The notes under the pieces were generated by a model. It was not told the origin of the DNA, did no database searches, and saw only the letters and a list, made by a program, of their open reading frames with translations. Made by a program: the position numbers and the translations under genes. From Cognatundibacterium luofuense (lineage in GTDB: Bacteria; Pseudomonadota; Gammaproteobacteria; Burkholderiales; Burkholderiaceae_D), in NCBI RefSeq assembly GCF_018139685.1, contig NZ_JAGSPN010000009.1, forward strand, positions 1 through 64,000: a stretch of DNA of 64,000 nucleotides. Direction: 5' to 3'. This document shows, one piece after another, positions 1 through 7,650 of the stretch; positions within the stretch are counted from its first letter, which is position 1, and every line of letters begins with the position of its first letter.

Positions 1-658
1 CGCCGGTATCGCGGCCACCGATGATCAGTTCTGCCAGACCTTCCGGTGCATCGCTGCCGAAACGCTGTACCGCACGCATAAATAAAGCGTGGGTTGCAAT
101 CGCGGTCAGCGGTGTTTTTTCAGATGGCTTCCAGACCACGCTGTCGCCGCAGACAAAGGCCAGTGCAGCATTCCAGGCCCAGACTGCTACCGGGAAGTTA
201 AACGCAGAAATCACGCCGACCACACCTACCGGATGCCATTGTTCCATCATGCGGTGACCAGGACGTTCCGAGGCAATTGTCAGGCCATATAACTGGCGGG
301 ACAGACCGACCGCGAAATCGCAGATATCAATCATTTCCTGCACTTCGCCCAGGCCTTCCTGCAGAATTTTGCCGGCTTCAAGGGTGACCAGTTCACCGAG
401 TGCCTGTTTATGCTGACGCAGCTCTTCGCCGAACAAACGGATCAGTTCGCCACGGCGCGGTGCCGGTACGGTGCGCCATTGCAGGAAAGCCTGCTGCGCA
501 CGGCTGATACGTTCGGTCACTTGCGCTGGTGTATCGGCGCGCAGACTGGCCATGGTCGCGCCGGAAATCGGGGAAATACTGTGGATGTCGGTGCCGAGAT
601 ATTTGCTGAGGTCAATCCCGAGTCGTTCAGTAACGTTTGAAAGCGTGGATTTATCCAT
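1..658 (-). CDS. amaB: ALDH7-type aldehyde dehydrogenase, N-terminal part (2-aminoadipate semialdehyde / piperideine-6-carboxylate dehydrogenase)
   Basis: The gene runs off the left edge; about 219 N-terminal residues are visible. It likely oxidises 2-aminoadipate 6-semialdehyde (in equilibrium with piperideine-6-carboxylate) to 2-aminoadipate with NAD+. The visible part matches the antiquitin (ALDH7) pattern SERPGH..EQW.PVGVVGVISAFNFPVAVW, followed by the NAD-binding stretch VVWKPSEKTPLTA. The catalytic Cys and Glu lie outside the window. It is downstream of and co-directional with the lysine 6-dehydrogenase-like gene, which makes its substrate, but a terminator-like hairpin lies in the 78-bp gap. 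The start ATG at 658 has only a weak ribosome site. ALDH7 assignment is firm; the symbol is by analogy. Confidence 0.85.
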   Translation of the reverse strand, partial: MDKSTLSNVTERLGIDLSKYLGTDIHSISPISGATMASLRADTPAQVTERISRAQQAFLQWRTVPAPRRGELIRLFGEELRQHKQALGELVTLEAGKILQEGLGEVQEMIDICDFAVGLSRQLYGLTIASERPGHRMMEQWHPVGVVGVISAFNFPVAVWAWNAALAFVCGDSVVWKPSEKTPLTAIATHALFMRAVQRFGSDAPEGLAELIIGGRDTG

Positions 659-679
659 GATGTTTTATTCCGCTGAATC

Positions 680-706
680 AAAAAACGGCGGGAAGTTCTC
701 CCGCCG
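680..706 (-). terminator. Intrinsic terminator/attenuator between the two lysine-catabolism genes
   Basis: Read on the minus strand, an 8-bp perfect stem (CGGCGGGA / TCCCGCCG, loop of 5) is followed directly by six T residues. It lies after the stop of the dehydrogenase gene and only about 22 bp before the start codon of the aldehyde dehydrogenase gene, so it probably reduces read-through rather than ending the operon. Confidence 0.75.
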
Positions 707-736
707 GCAGGCATTCAGAATAGCATTATCTGAAGA

Positions 737-1828
737 TTAATTTGCGTAGTACTGACCGAAGCGGTTGGACAGGAAATCTTTCAGATCAGTTTGCTCCTGA
801 CGTACCAGTCCGTGCTGCGGCAGTTTGCCGGTCACCACCAGATCAACCATTGCGCAGATACCGGAAGCAGTGGTCAGCTGAATTGCAGACAGCAACTGGC
901 CATTGACTTCCTGCGCGTAGATTTTCTTCGCATAAGATTCCTGTTCCAGTCGACCATCACGCATGCCGACTACGCTGACAAATACCAGAACAACGTCCTG
1001 TTTTGTCATTGGAATTGCTGTTTCCATCACTTCTTTAAGGATTGGACGGCGCTCGAGTTTACCAAGTTGCAGATCGCGAATCAGCATTTTCACGATATCG
1101 CGATGACCAGGGTAACGAACAGTTTTGTAATTCAGATTCTGAACTTTGCCCTCAAGACTTTCGCACAAAGTGCCGAGACCGCCAGATGTATTGAATGCCT
1201 CGTAATCAATACCATCAAGCGAAAAATGTTCGATTTCTTCCAGTGCTGCGGTCTCACGTAATTCGCCGTCAACAATAGCTTCACATGGATTGCAGTACTC
1301 GTTGATCAGACCGTCGGTACTCCAGGTCAGATTGTATTTGAGTGCATTGTTAGGGAAGGTCGGTAACGCACCGACGCGCATGCTGACATCACGCAGCGTA
1401 TCGAAGCGTTTTGCAACATCGTTTGCCACGATAGAGATAAAACCAGGTGCCAGACCGCATTGAGGAACAAATGCGCAGTCAGCGTCGTCCGCCAGTTGTT
1501 TTACAACACGTGTGCTCTCGACGTCTTCGGTCAGATCAAAATAATGGGAGTTGGCACGTTTCGCTGCTCCCGCGATAACAGGTGTCAGGAAGTACGGGCA
1601 TGCAGATAAGGTAACCTTGTGGCCTTTGATTAATTCTGTAACCGCTTCCTGGTCGCCGAGGTCAGCTTTCACTGTACGGACATTCGGAAAGCCGGCTTTT
1701 TGCACATAGCTCAGACGCTCTTCGTCGCGGTCAGCAACGGTAATTTCATAATCGCCGGTATGCGACAGCAGATTCAGGATTGCATCGCCAATTTTGCCTG
1801 CGCCCAGCAGTATCAGTTTTGTTGCCAT
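737..1828 (-). CDS. Saccharopine dehydrogenase-family protein, probable L-lysine 6-dehydrogenase
   Basis: A 363-residue NAD(P)-dependent oxidoreductase of the saccharopine dehydrogenase family. It has an N-terminal Rossmann motif GAGKIG (residues 9-14), then CGLAPG near residue 125, and conserved features of bacterial lysine 6-dehydrogenase (AFNTSGG, YKTVRYPGH). Such enzymes convert lysine to 2-aminoadipate 6-semialdehyde, the substrate of the next gene's product. Its length fits lysine dehydrogenase rather than the larger bifunctional LKR/SDH. A strong AAGGAGA site precedes the ATG at 1828. A divergent Lrp-type gene probably controls it. A classical saccharopine dehydrogenase role cannot be excluded without a linked lysine-ketoglutarate reductase, which is absent here. 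Confidence 0.8.
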   Translation of the reverse strand: MATKLILLGAGKIGDAILNLLSHTGDYEITVADRDEERLSYVQKAGFPNVRTVKADLGDQEAVTELIKGHKVTLSACPYFLTPVIAGAAKRANSHYFDLTEDVESTRVVKQLADDADCAFVPQCGLAPGFISIVANDVAKRFDTLRDVSMRVGALPTFPNNALKYNLTWSTDGLINEYCNPCEAIVDGELRETAALEEIEHFSLDGIDYEAFNTSGGLGTLCESLEGKVQNLNYKTVRYPGHRDIVKMLIRDLQLGKLERRPILKEVMETAIPMTKQDVVLVFVSVVGMRDGRLEQESYAKKIYAQEVNGQLLSAIQLTTASGICAMVDLVVTGKLPQHGLVRQEQTDLKDFLSNRFGQYYAN

Positions 1829-1890
1829 GATTTGTCTCCTTGATTGTTGTTTTTGCTGCTCAGATGACAGTCTATGGCGAAGTATTGTCA

Positions 1891-1911
1891 GATAATAGAG
1901 AGCATATTATC
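1891..1911. promoter_or_regulatory. Candidate Lrp-type operator
   Basis: GATAATA (1891-1897) and TATTATC (1905-1911) form a perfect 7-bp inverted repeat around a 7-bp spacer. It lies in the 138-bp gap between the divergent lysine dehydrogenase and Lrp-family genes. AT-rich imperfect palindromes of this kind are typical Lrp/AsnC targets; binding is inferred. Confidence 0.5.
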
Positions 1912-1966
1912 GTCAGATTGGTAGATGGTAAGACAGAATGATCATTCAATAATACATAATGTCAAA

Positions 1967-2413
1967 ATGAAGCCCGAACTTGATGAGATCGATAATAAAG
2001 TGATGGCGCTGCTGATGGATAATGCGCGCCTTCCTGTAACGAGTATTGCGCGACAAGTAGGTATTGCGCGTACGACAGTAATTGCACGCATTGCTGCGCT
2101 GGAAAAACGCGGCATTATTGCTGGCTACGGGGTCAGGCTGAATCAGAAAATGGTGCAGCCAGCGGTTCGTGCTTACGTGGGGCTGTCAGTGGAAGCGAGA
2201 TATGCCGCATCGTTAATCCGGTTTTTGCAGCAACTCCCGGAAGCAGAGACACTTTGTGCGGTCAGTGGTGCGATTGATTACATGCTGACCCTGCGTTGTG
2301 ACACTACAGAAACACTGGACCGGCTGCTTGATCAGATTGGTGCGATGGATGGTGTACGACAGACTTCAACGTCGATCATTTTGAGTAAAAGAATCGACCG
2401 TGGGTCATTGTGA
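1967..2413 (+). CDS. Lrp/AsnC family transcriptional regulator
   Basis: A 148-residue regulator with an N-terminal winged helix-turn-helix (LDEIDNKVMALLMDNARL, then the recognition region around RTTVIARIAAL) and a C-terminal ligand-binding RAM domain. Transcribed divergently from the lysine degradation genes, it is probably their lysine-responsive activator, by analogy with Lrp-type BkdR and similar local regulators. The ATG at 1967 starts the conserved helix; an in-frame ATG at 1925 would add 14 atypical residues and lie just downstream of the operator. Neither start has a good ribosome site, so the start is uncertain. Confidence 0.85.
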   Translation: MKPELDEIDNKVMALLMDNARLPVTSIARQVGIARTTVIARIAALEKRGIIAGYGVRLNQKMVQPAVRAYVGLSVEARYAASLIRFLQQLPEAETLCAVSGAIDYMLTLRCDTTETLDRLLDQIGAMDGVRQTSTSIILSKRIDRGSL

Positions 2414-2416
2414 TGC

Positions 2417-2444
2417 AAAAAAGCCGGCAAATTTGCCGGCTTTT
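2417..2444. terminator. Bidirectional intrinsic terminator
   Basis: A near-perfect palindrome AAAAGCCGGCAAA/TTTGCCGGCTTTT with an A-tract before and a T-tract after. It lies between the converging Lrp-type gene and the small minus-strand gene and can serve both. Confidence 0.9.
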
Positions 2445-2446
2445 GT

Positions 2447-2767
2447 TCAGGAATTCGGAGTACTTTTGATCTGGGCTTTTTTGTCAAAAGGCAGCGATTT
2501 TTTTGACCCGCTATCGCCGAAATGGACGTTAGATTGCTGGAGGATCTGCAGGTGAACTGATGCGCGGTCCAACCCTGAGCGATCCAGTGTGGACTGAGTC
2601 TGCGCTGTAGCGCTCGCACTGGCGTTGTCCTGGGTTGTGTCGCTCAAAACTTTATCAGGCTGACCTTGTTGCATAGATGCAGAAGTAATGGCAAAAGCAT
2701 TAGTGCTGCAAATAACACCGAATGTCAGTACGCCACTTAAACAGATTATTTTGGATGGTATAAACAT
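2447..2767 (-). CDS. Small exported hypothetical protein
   Basis: About 106 residues beginning MFIPSKIICLSGVLTFGV and ending its signal peptide near CSTNAFA. The mature part is short, polar and rich in Ser, Thr, Gln and Asp, with no Cys and no domain I recognise; it is probably periplasmic or secreted. It is co-directional with the next small gene at 2848-3132, so they may be co-transcribed. An upstream in-frame ATG at 2779 would add four residues. Because it has a plausible signal sequence and ends at a clear terminator I think it is real, but function is unknown. Confidence 0.6.
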   Translation of the reverse strand: MFIPSKIICLSGVLTFGVICSTNAFAITSASMQQGQPDKVLSDTTQDNASASATAQTQSTLDRSGLDRASVHLQILQQSNVHFGDSGSKKSLPFDKKAQIKSTPNS

Positions 2768-2847
2768 GATTGCCTGCAAACAAAAAGAGACAAACTGGTT
2801 AGACTACAACTGACACTGCACGAAACGATTGTGCCAAATGAATACTG

Positions 2848-3132
2848 CTAAACAAGAATGCCTTTGCGCAAAGTGCGGACAGCATCCGGTTTGGTGGGCA
2901 GAGGTGAGGGACTGCGATTCACTGTATCGGGTCTGGACTTTTTCCTGCTATTCGCCGGAACCCCGGATTTCCCTGCACGCTTAATGGCTTCATTATTTGC
3001 AATTTCTGCAAATTCAGGGTAGGTCACTGAAAGTGGACTTATCCCGGGCCGAAAGGCAACACCAAACGCAATAGTAGCAGTAATTAGTGCATTGGTTAAC
3101 ACTGCATTCGCAGATTTCGGTACAGTTTGCAT
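2848..3132 (-). CDS. Small hypothetical protein with an N-terminal hydrophobic segment
   Basis: 94 residues starting at an ATG with an excellent AGAGGTG ribosome site seven bases upstream; the longer reading frame to 3279 would overlap the divergent gene. Residues about 10-28 (ANAVLTNALITATIAFGVAF) could be a signal peptide or membrane anchor; the rest is basic and Ser/Pro-rich. No family is recognised. It is divergent from the prolyl-oligopeptidase-like gene and followed by the other small exported protein gene. Confidence 0.55.
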   Translation of the reverse strand: MQTVPKSANAVLTNALITATIAFGVAFRPGISPLSVTYPEFAEIANNEAIKRAGKSGVPANSRKKSRPDTVNRSPSPLPTKPDAVRTLRKGILV

Positions 3133-3249
3133 AGGTATCACCTCTGTCCGCAGTAAAAATGGAGCGGAAATATTAGCGATCTCATATGCGGGAAGCGACG
3201 GACTTGCGATAAAACGCGGGAACAGATGCACGAAGTGCAAATTTCTAAG

Positions 3250-5187
3250 ATGAAACAGAACATAAAAAAACTGAAGCACTGCTTTTTTATTGCTTTAATA
3301 GTTGTCGTTTTTTTGCCTGTGAGGGCGCAAACGATGACGAGGAAACCCGTTCCGACGCCGTTATCCTTAGCTGGTTTACCAGCGGGAAGCGATCCATTTA
3401 TGAGAATCCGGGAAACAAATCTGCCGGATGTTGCCCGATACTGGCGTGAACAACAGGCTTACGGCTTGGCGACGCTGGGGCAGTTACCAACAGAGGAGGT
3501 GTCAGATGCAATCCGCAGCAAAAAGGCTGAACCGGTGTTTCAGTCGGTAGTTACTATGAGTACTGATGCTGTTTATTTTTCCGAGCGTGGGTCTGACAGC
3601 CGAGTACGGATAGTGCGGCGCGAATTCGAAAGTGGTAAGGAGTCTGTTGTCTGGGTAGCCAGCGACCAGCGCTGGCCCCTGAAAATGCATCTGTCTCCCG
3701 ATAAAAAGCGCATGGCAATTTTGCTATCCGGTACTAGTTCTGACATATTGCTGACTCCTGTTTCTGATGAAGAGGCTGAGCCAGTTTTGCTGAAAGACGC
3801 AGATTCCGGCAGTGCGATGTTGTGGATGGATGGCGGTTCGTCATTTGTGTATCAGCCACGCCGCGATCCGAGAATAACGCAGGAGCTGCATTACATCCAG
3901 CTTGGAAAAAACAGCCTGCCAGCAAAAGTGATCAAGCGCTGGGAATATCACCAGGATTTGACGGTAACCGTAGTGGCGCAGCGGGATACAAAAGGCGTTC
4001 TGACCTGGGTTGAAACAGATGCTGAAGGCCGGCTTGTGAATATTCAGTCGGCAAATGCAGCGACTTTTGAAAAAAATGCCCCAGTCTGGAATAAGCAAAA
4101 GACAGTTGCCGGAAAAATGAAGCGATTGCTGGCAGACCAAAGTACTTTTCTTGTGATGGACAATGGTCAGCGTCAGATCTGGGAGTTGTCCGGTACGCCG
4201 CGAAAAATCTGGCAGGATGATCAGGGTAAAGCGCCTCTGATTTGTGCGGTTGGGGGTAAAAGTGCCTGGGTAAACGACCAGAACGGCAATTTGATTCGCA
4301 TTAATTCCGAGGGAAAGCAAATGCAAGGAGTGGCATTGCCCGAGTCGTACAAGGCAGATGTCATATTGCCGGTGCAAGACCGGATTGCCGTTTTTATGCG
4401 TACCAGCAAAGGCGGCGAAGGGTGGGCGATTCTGCAAGATGGCAGGCAACCTGAGTGGTTGCAACTTCCTTCCGTCTCTGATCTTCCATTTGTGGGGGAG
4501 TGGCGCGGTCGTCAGGTCTGGCCAAAGCATAAAACTGCCGGATTACGCATCGTAACCGTTGCTGGTCAGGAATTAGATGGAAAACAACCGGTATTGGTGA
4601 CAACGCAACTGGTTGCAGATGCTGAAATGCCACTAGCATGGCGCGGCTGGCTGAAACGTGGTGGCGTGATTGCTCAACTGGATATCAGAAAAGTCAGCAG
4701 CGGTGCTGTGGCCTCTGTCATAGATGAGGCTGTCAATTGGCTGATGCGCGAAGGATTAGGTACTTCAGGTGTTGCTTTTTATGCAGTTAGTGATCAGAAG
4801 CAGGTAATGGAATATTTGTTGCGTGCACCAGAAAAAATTTCTGCCGCTTTTGTCAGTGGACTACCCGACTTGCAACTGTCTGGCGACACCAGGCCAAAAG
4901 TTGATCGGGGCGCTGAGAGTGCTAATGGTGATTTATATAGTCTGCTGCGTCGCGATAAAACATATCCCGGTTTATGGCTGAATAGTTCCGGTACAGATGA
5001 TGCGGTCGAACATTTGAAACTGGTTGGGGCGATGCAATTACTTACCCGGGGTGACAGGCCGCAATTCCTTACGCAGGGAGTAATGAAAGACCCATCGTCT
5101 GAAGAAGCGCAAACGAAAATTCTGGCGTTCTTATTGTGGCAAACGGGTGGCCTGAACCTGAAGTCAGCGCCACCCGCCGGCAAGTGA
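3250..5187 (+). CDS. Exported prolyl oligopeptidase-like protein, probably catalytically inactive
   Basis: About 645 residues with an N-terminal signal segment (FFIALIVVVFLPVRAQ). The next part (DPFMRIRETNLPDVARYWREQ) resembles the N-terminus of S9 prolyl oligopeptidases; a long beta-propeller-like middle follows, then a C-terminal part resembling an alpha/beta hydrolase (WLKRGGVIAQLDIRK; VIDEAVNWLMREGL). The nucleophile elbow, normally GGSNGG, reads AVSDQK. The Asp position is plausibly kept (GTDDAV), but no catalytic His is present in the tail. I infer a pseudo-peptidase, perhaps a periplasmic scaffold or binding protein. The ATG at 3250 is preferred over 3226 because it gives a compact signal peptide. 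Confidence 0.65.
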   Translation: MKQNIKKLKHCFFIALIVVVFLPVRAQTMTRKPVPTPLSLAGLPAGSDPFMRIRETNLPDVARYWREQQAYGLATLGQLPTEEVSDAIRSKKAEPVFQSVVTMSTDAVYFSERGSDSRVRIVRREFESGKESVVWVASDQRWPLKMHLSPDKKRMAILLSGTSSDILLTPVSDEEAEPVLLKDADSGSAMLWMDGGSSFVYQPRRDPRITQELHYIQLGKNSLPAKVIKRWEYHQDLTVTVVAQRDTKGVLTWVETDAEGRLVNIQSANAATFEKNAPVWNKQKTVAGKMKRLLADQSTFLVMDNGQRQIWELSGTPRKIWQDDQGKAPLICAVGGKSAWVNDQNGNLIRINSEGKQMQGVALPESYKADVILPVQDRIAVFMRTSKGGEGWAILQDGRQPEWLQLPSVSDLPFVGEWRGRQVWPKHKTAGLRIVTVAGQELDGKQPVLVTTQLVADAEMPLAWRGWLKRGGVIAQLDIRKVSSGAVASVIDEAVNWLMREGLGTSGVAFYAVSDQKQVMEYLLRAPEKISAAFVSGLPDLQLSGDTRPKVDRGAESANGDLYSLLRRDKTYPGLWLNSSGTDDAVEHLKLVGAMQLLTRGDRPQFLTQGVMKDPSSEEAQTKILAFLLWQTGGLNLKSAPPAGK

Positions 5188-5193
5188 ATCTGA

Positions 5194-5209
5194 GGGAATA
5201 AATATTCCC
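5194..5209. terminator. Short palindrome between convergent genes, weak terminator candidate
   Basis: GGGAAT AAAT ATTCCC forms a 6-bp stem in the 24-bp gap between the converging peptidase-like gene and sdaA. It has no T-tract, so terminator function is uncertain. Confidence 0.35.
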
Positions 5210-5211
5210 GA

Positions 5212-6591
5212 TCAGCAAGCTGCGTAGTTGACAGTCACAACGTGTACTGCCAAACCACCCAGCGAAGTTTCTTTGTACTTCGCCTGCATATCAGCGCCAG
5301 TCTGGCGCATGGTTTCGATGACTTCATCCAGCGAGACTTTGTGATTGCCATCGCCACGTAAGGCCAGAGAAGCAGCAGTGATCGCTTTCACAGCGCCCAT
5401 GCCGTTACGTTCGATGCATGGAATTTGAACCAGACCACCAATCGGGTCACATGTCATTCCCAGATGATGTTCGATGCCAATTTCCGCAGCGGCTTCAATC
5501 TGATCATTTGTGCCGCCCAGCGCGGCTGCCAGTCCGGCAGCTGCCATGGCGCACGCTACGCCGACTTCACCCTGGCAACCGATTTCTGCGCCGGAAATAG
5601 AAGCATTCTTTTTGCACAACATACCGATTGCGGATGCTGCCAGCAGGAAATTGCGGACACCTTGTTGCGGGTTGCTTGGTTTGCAGTCTTCCGCGTAGTA
5701 GCGCAGCACTGCAGGAATAATGCCGGCAGCACCGTTAGTCGGCGCAGTAACAACACGGCCACCAGCGGCATTTTCTTCGTTAACCGCCATTGCATACAGG
5801 CTCACGCGATGCATGCCGTCATGTGGTAAAACGTCGGTGGATTCATTCGCTGCCTGCCAGAGTTTCGCTGCGCGGCGTTGTACTTTTAAACCGCCTGGCA
5901 GTTCGCCTGTCATTTGCAAACCGCGTGCGATACAACCCTTCATCACAGCCCAGATTCTGTCGAGACCTGCATCGAGCTCTTCTTCAGAGCAATGCACCAG
6001 CTCATTTGCACGCAGCATGGCTGTCAGTGACAAGCCTGTACGTTTGCCGTGGGCCAGCAAATCCGCCATGGTCGCGAACGGATAAGGAACCGGTTTGCTG
6101 TCGGTGCTGACTTTGTCGTTGCTGGACAGTTCTGCTTCGGTGTAAATGAAACCACCACCAGTAGAGTAAAACACTTGTTCATGCACTGAGCCATCCTGAC
6201 GGGTCAGCATCAGTTTCATGCCGTTCGGATGGCCCGGGAGCACTTCCTGCATGTGCCAGATAATATCGGTTGCAGGGTTGAAACTGATTGCGTACTCGCC
6301 GAGCAGGCGCATCTGGTGAGTTTCGGACAAACGGGCGAGTTTGTCTTCAATGGTATCAGGTGCTACGTCCTGTGGCGTTTCGCCCATCAGGCCGAGCAAT
6401 ACTGCTTTGTCGGTCGCGTGACCGGAACCGGTCAGCGCGAGCGAACCATACAACGCTGCCTGTACTTTGGTGACATTCTGCAAATTACCGGCTTCCACCA
6501 GAAACCGGCGCGCCGCCACCATAGGACCGACAGTATGGGAACTGGATGGACCCACGCCTATCTTAAATAAATCAAACACACGCATGTCCAT
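5212..6591 (-). CDS. sdaA: L-serine ammonia-lyase (iron-sulfur dependent)
   Basis: A 459-residue single-chain L-serine dehydratase that deaminates serine to pyruvate. The N-terminal domain begins with the signature GVGPSSSHTVGP; the C-terminal catalytic domain carries the three [4Fe-4S] cysteines in GCQGEVG (Cys339), MTCDP (Cys381) and IPC (Cys392), spaced as in E. coli SdaA. A GAGAGG site lies eight bases before the ATG at 6591; an in-frame GTG at 6600 overlaps that site and is less likely. It is the last gene of the kbl-tdh-sdaA unit: glycine made from threonine can be converted to serine by GlyA and then to pyruvate here. Confidence 0.95.
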   Translation of the reverse strand: MDMRVFDLFKIGVGPSSSHTVGPMVAARRFLVEAGNLQNVTKVQAALYGSLALTGSGHATDKAVLLGLMGETPQDVAPDTIEDKLARLSETHQMRLLGEYAISFNPATDIIWHMQEVLPGHPNGMKLMLTRQDGSVHEQVFYSTGGGFIYTEAELSSNDKVSTDSKPVPYPFATMADLLAHGKRTGLSLTAMLRANELVHCSEEELDAGLDRIWAVMKGCIARGLQMTGELPGGLKVQRRAAKLWQAANESTDVLPHDGMHRVSLYAMAVNEENAAGGRVVTAPTNGAAGIIPAVLRYYAEDCKPSNPQQGVRNFLLAASAIGMLCKKNASISGAEIGCQGEVGVACAMAAAGLAAALGGTNDQIEAAAEIGIEHHLGMTCDPIGGLVQIPCIERNGMGAVKAITAASLALRGDGNHKVSLDEVIETMRQTGADMQAKYKETSLGGLAVHVVTVNYAAC

Positions 6592-6634
6592 CGTTGTCAC
6601 CTCTCTGTTGTTATGGTTTGGTTATTTACGCTGC

Positions 6635-7606
6635 TTATGCAGCTTTGGTCTGATCCTCCGGTGTAACACGAATGTTTTGCAACATGCTTGTTACCAGTGC
6701 ATCCAGACCGATTTCCGCTTTCCAGCCCCAGTCTTTACCTGCCTGACTGTCATCCAGACTCTGAGGCCAGGATGCGGCGATTGCCTGACGGCTGTCGGGA
6801 GCGTAGTGTATTTGAAATTCCGGTAAATTTTGTTTGATTGCTGCAGCCAGTTCACGTGGATTAAAGCTCAAACCGGCAACATTGTACGAAGAACGTACGG
6901 TCAGTTGTTCTGCCGGAGCATCCATCAGATTAACGGTCGCACGAATGGCATCTGGCATATAAATCATCGGCAACGTGGTTTCTGCTTCAAGGAAGCAGCT
7001 GTAGGCTTCACCGCGCAGGGCAGAATGGAAAATCGCAATCGCGTAATCCGTTGTGCCACCACCCGGAGGCGATTTGAAACTGATGATGCCCGGATAGCGG
7101 ATAGAGCGCACATCAACGCCGTATTTCTCAAAGTAGTATTCGCACAGACGTTCACCGGCCAGTTTGCTGATACCGTACATCGTGTTCGGATCCATCACGG
7201 TGTATTGCGGTGTATTCACTTGTGGTGTGTTCGGGCCGAACGCAGCAATCGAAGAAGGCCAGAATACTTTCAGTGGTTTGCCGGCTTCTTTGCGTACGCG
7301 TGCGATTTCCAGAATATTCAGCAAACCGTCCATGTTCAGTTCCCACGCTTTGAGCGGGGCTTTTTCGCCGGTCGCGGACAGCAGTGCTGCCAGTTGGTAC
7401 ACCTGTGTGACCTGATACTGATCGATCACTGCATTCAGACGTTCTGCATTCAGTACGTCAACGACTTCGTAGATTTTCGCACCATATACATTGTTTGCAC
7501 TGATGTCAGCAGCGATAACATTTTCCGCGCCGTGGCGGGTAGCCAGTGTTTCCACCAGTTCACTGCCGATCTGGCCATTTGCGCCAATTACCAGAATTTT
7601 TTCCAT
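6635..7606 (-). CDS. L-threonine 3-dehydrogenase, short-chain dehydrogenase type
   Basis: 323 residues of the extended SDR/epimerase fold: NAD-binding GANGQIG near residues 8-14, and the catalytic Tyr-x3-Lys in MYGISKLAGE. It lies directly downstream of kbl, so it very probably oxidises threonine to 2-amino-3-ketobutyrate. SDR-type threonine dehydrogenases are known from Cupriavidus and Flavobacterium and are unrelated to the zinc-dependent Tdh of E. coli. The ATG at 7606 has a GAAAGG site. It shares an operon with kbl (44-bp gap) and sdaA. Confidence 0.9.
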   Translation of the reverse strand: MEKILVIGANGQIGSELVETLATRHGAENVIAADISANNVYGAKIYEVVDVLNAERLNAVIDQYQVTQVYQLAALLSATGEKAPLKAWELNMDGLLNILEIARVRKEAGKPLKVFWPSSIAAFGPNTPQVNTPQYTVMDPNTMYGISKLAGERLCEYYFEKYGVDVRSIRYPGIISFKSPPGGGTTDYAIAIFHSALRGEAYSCFLEAETTLPMIYMPDAIRATVNLMDAPAEQLTVRSSYNVAGLSFNPRELAAAIKQNLPEFQIHYAPDSRQAIAASWPQSLDDSQAGKDWGWKAEIGLDALVTSMLQNIRVTPEDQTKAA

Positions 7607-7650
7607 GAGAAACCTTTCACCTGAATAGTATATTTTTTTAAATATTTAAT

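Noticed and set aside
6830-7624. 264-residue plus-strand reading frame opposite the threonine dehydrogenase gene
   Set aside because: It is antisense to a clear SDR enzyme, Cys/His/Phe-rich and without motifs; a shadow frame.
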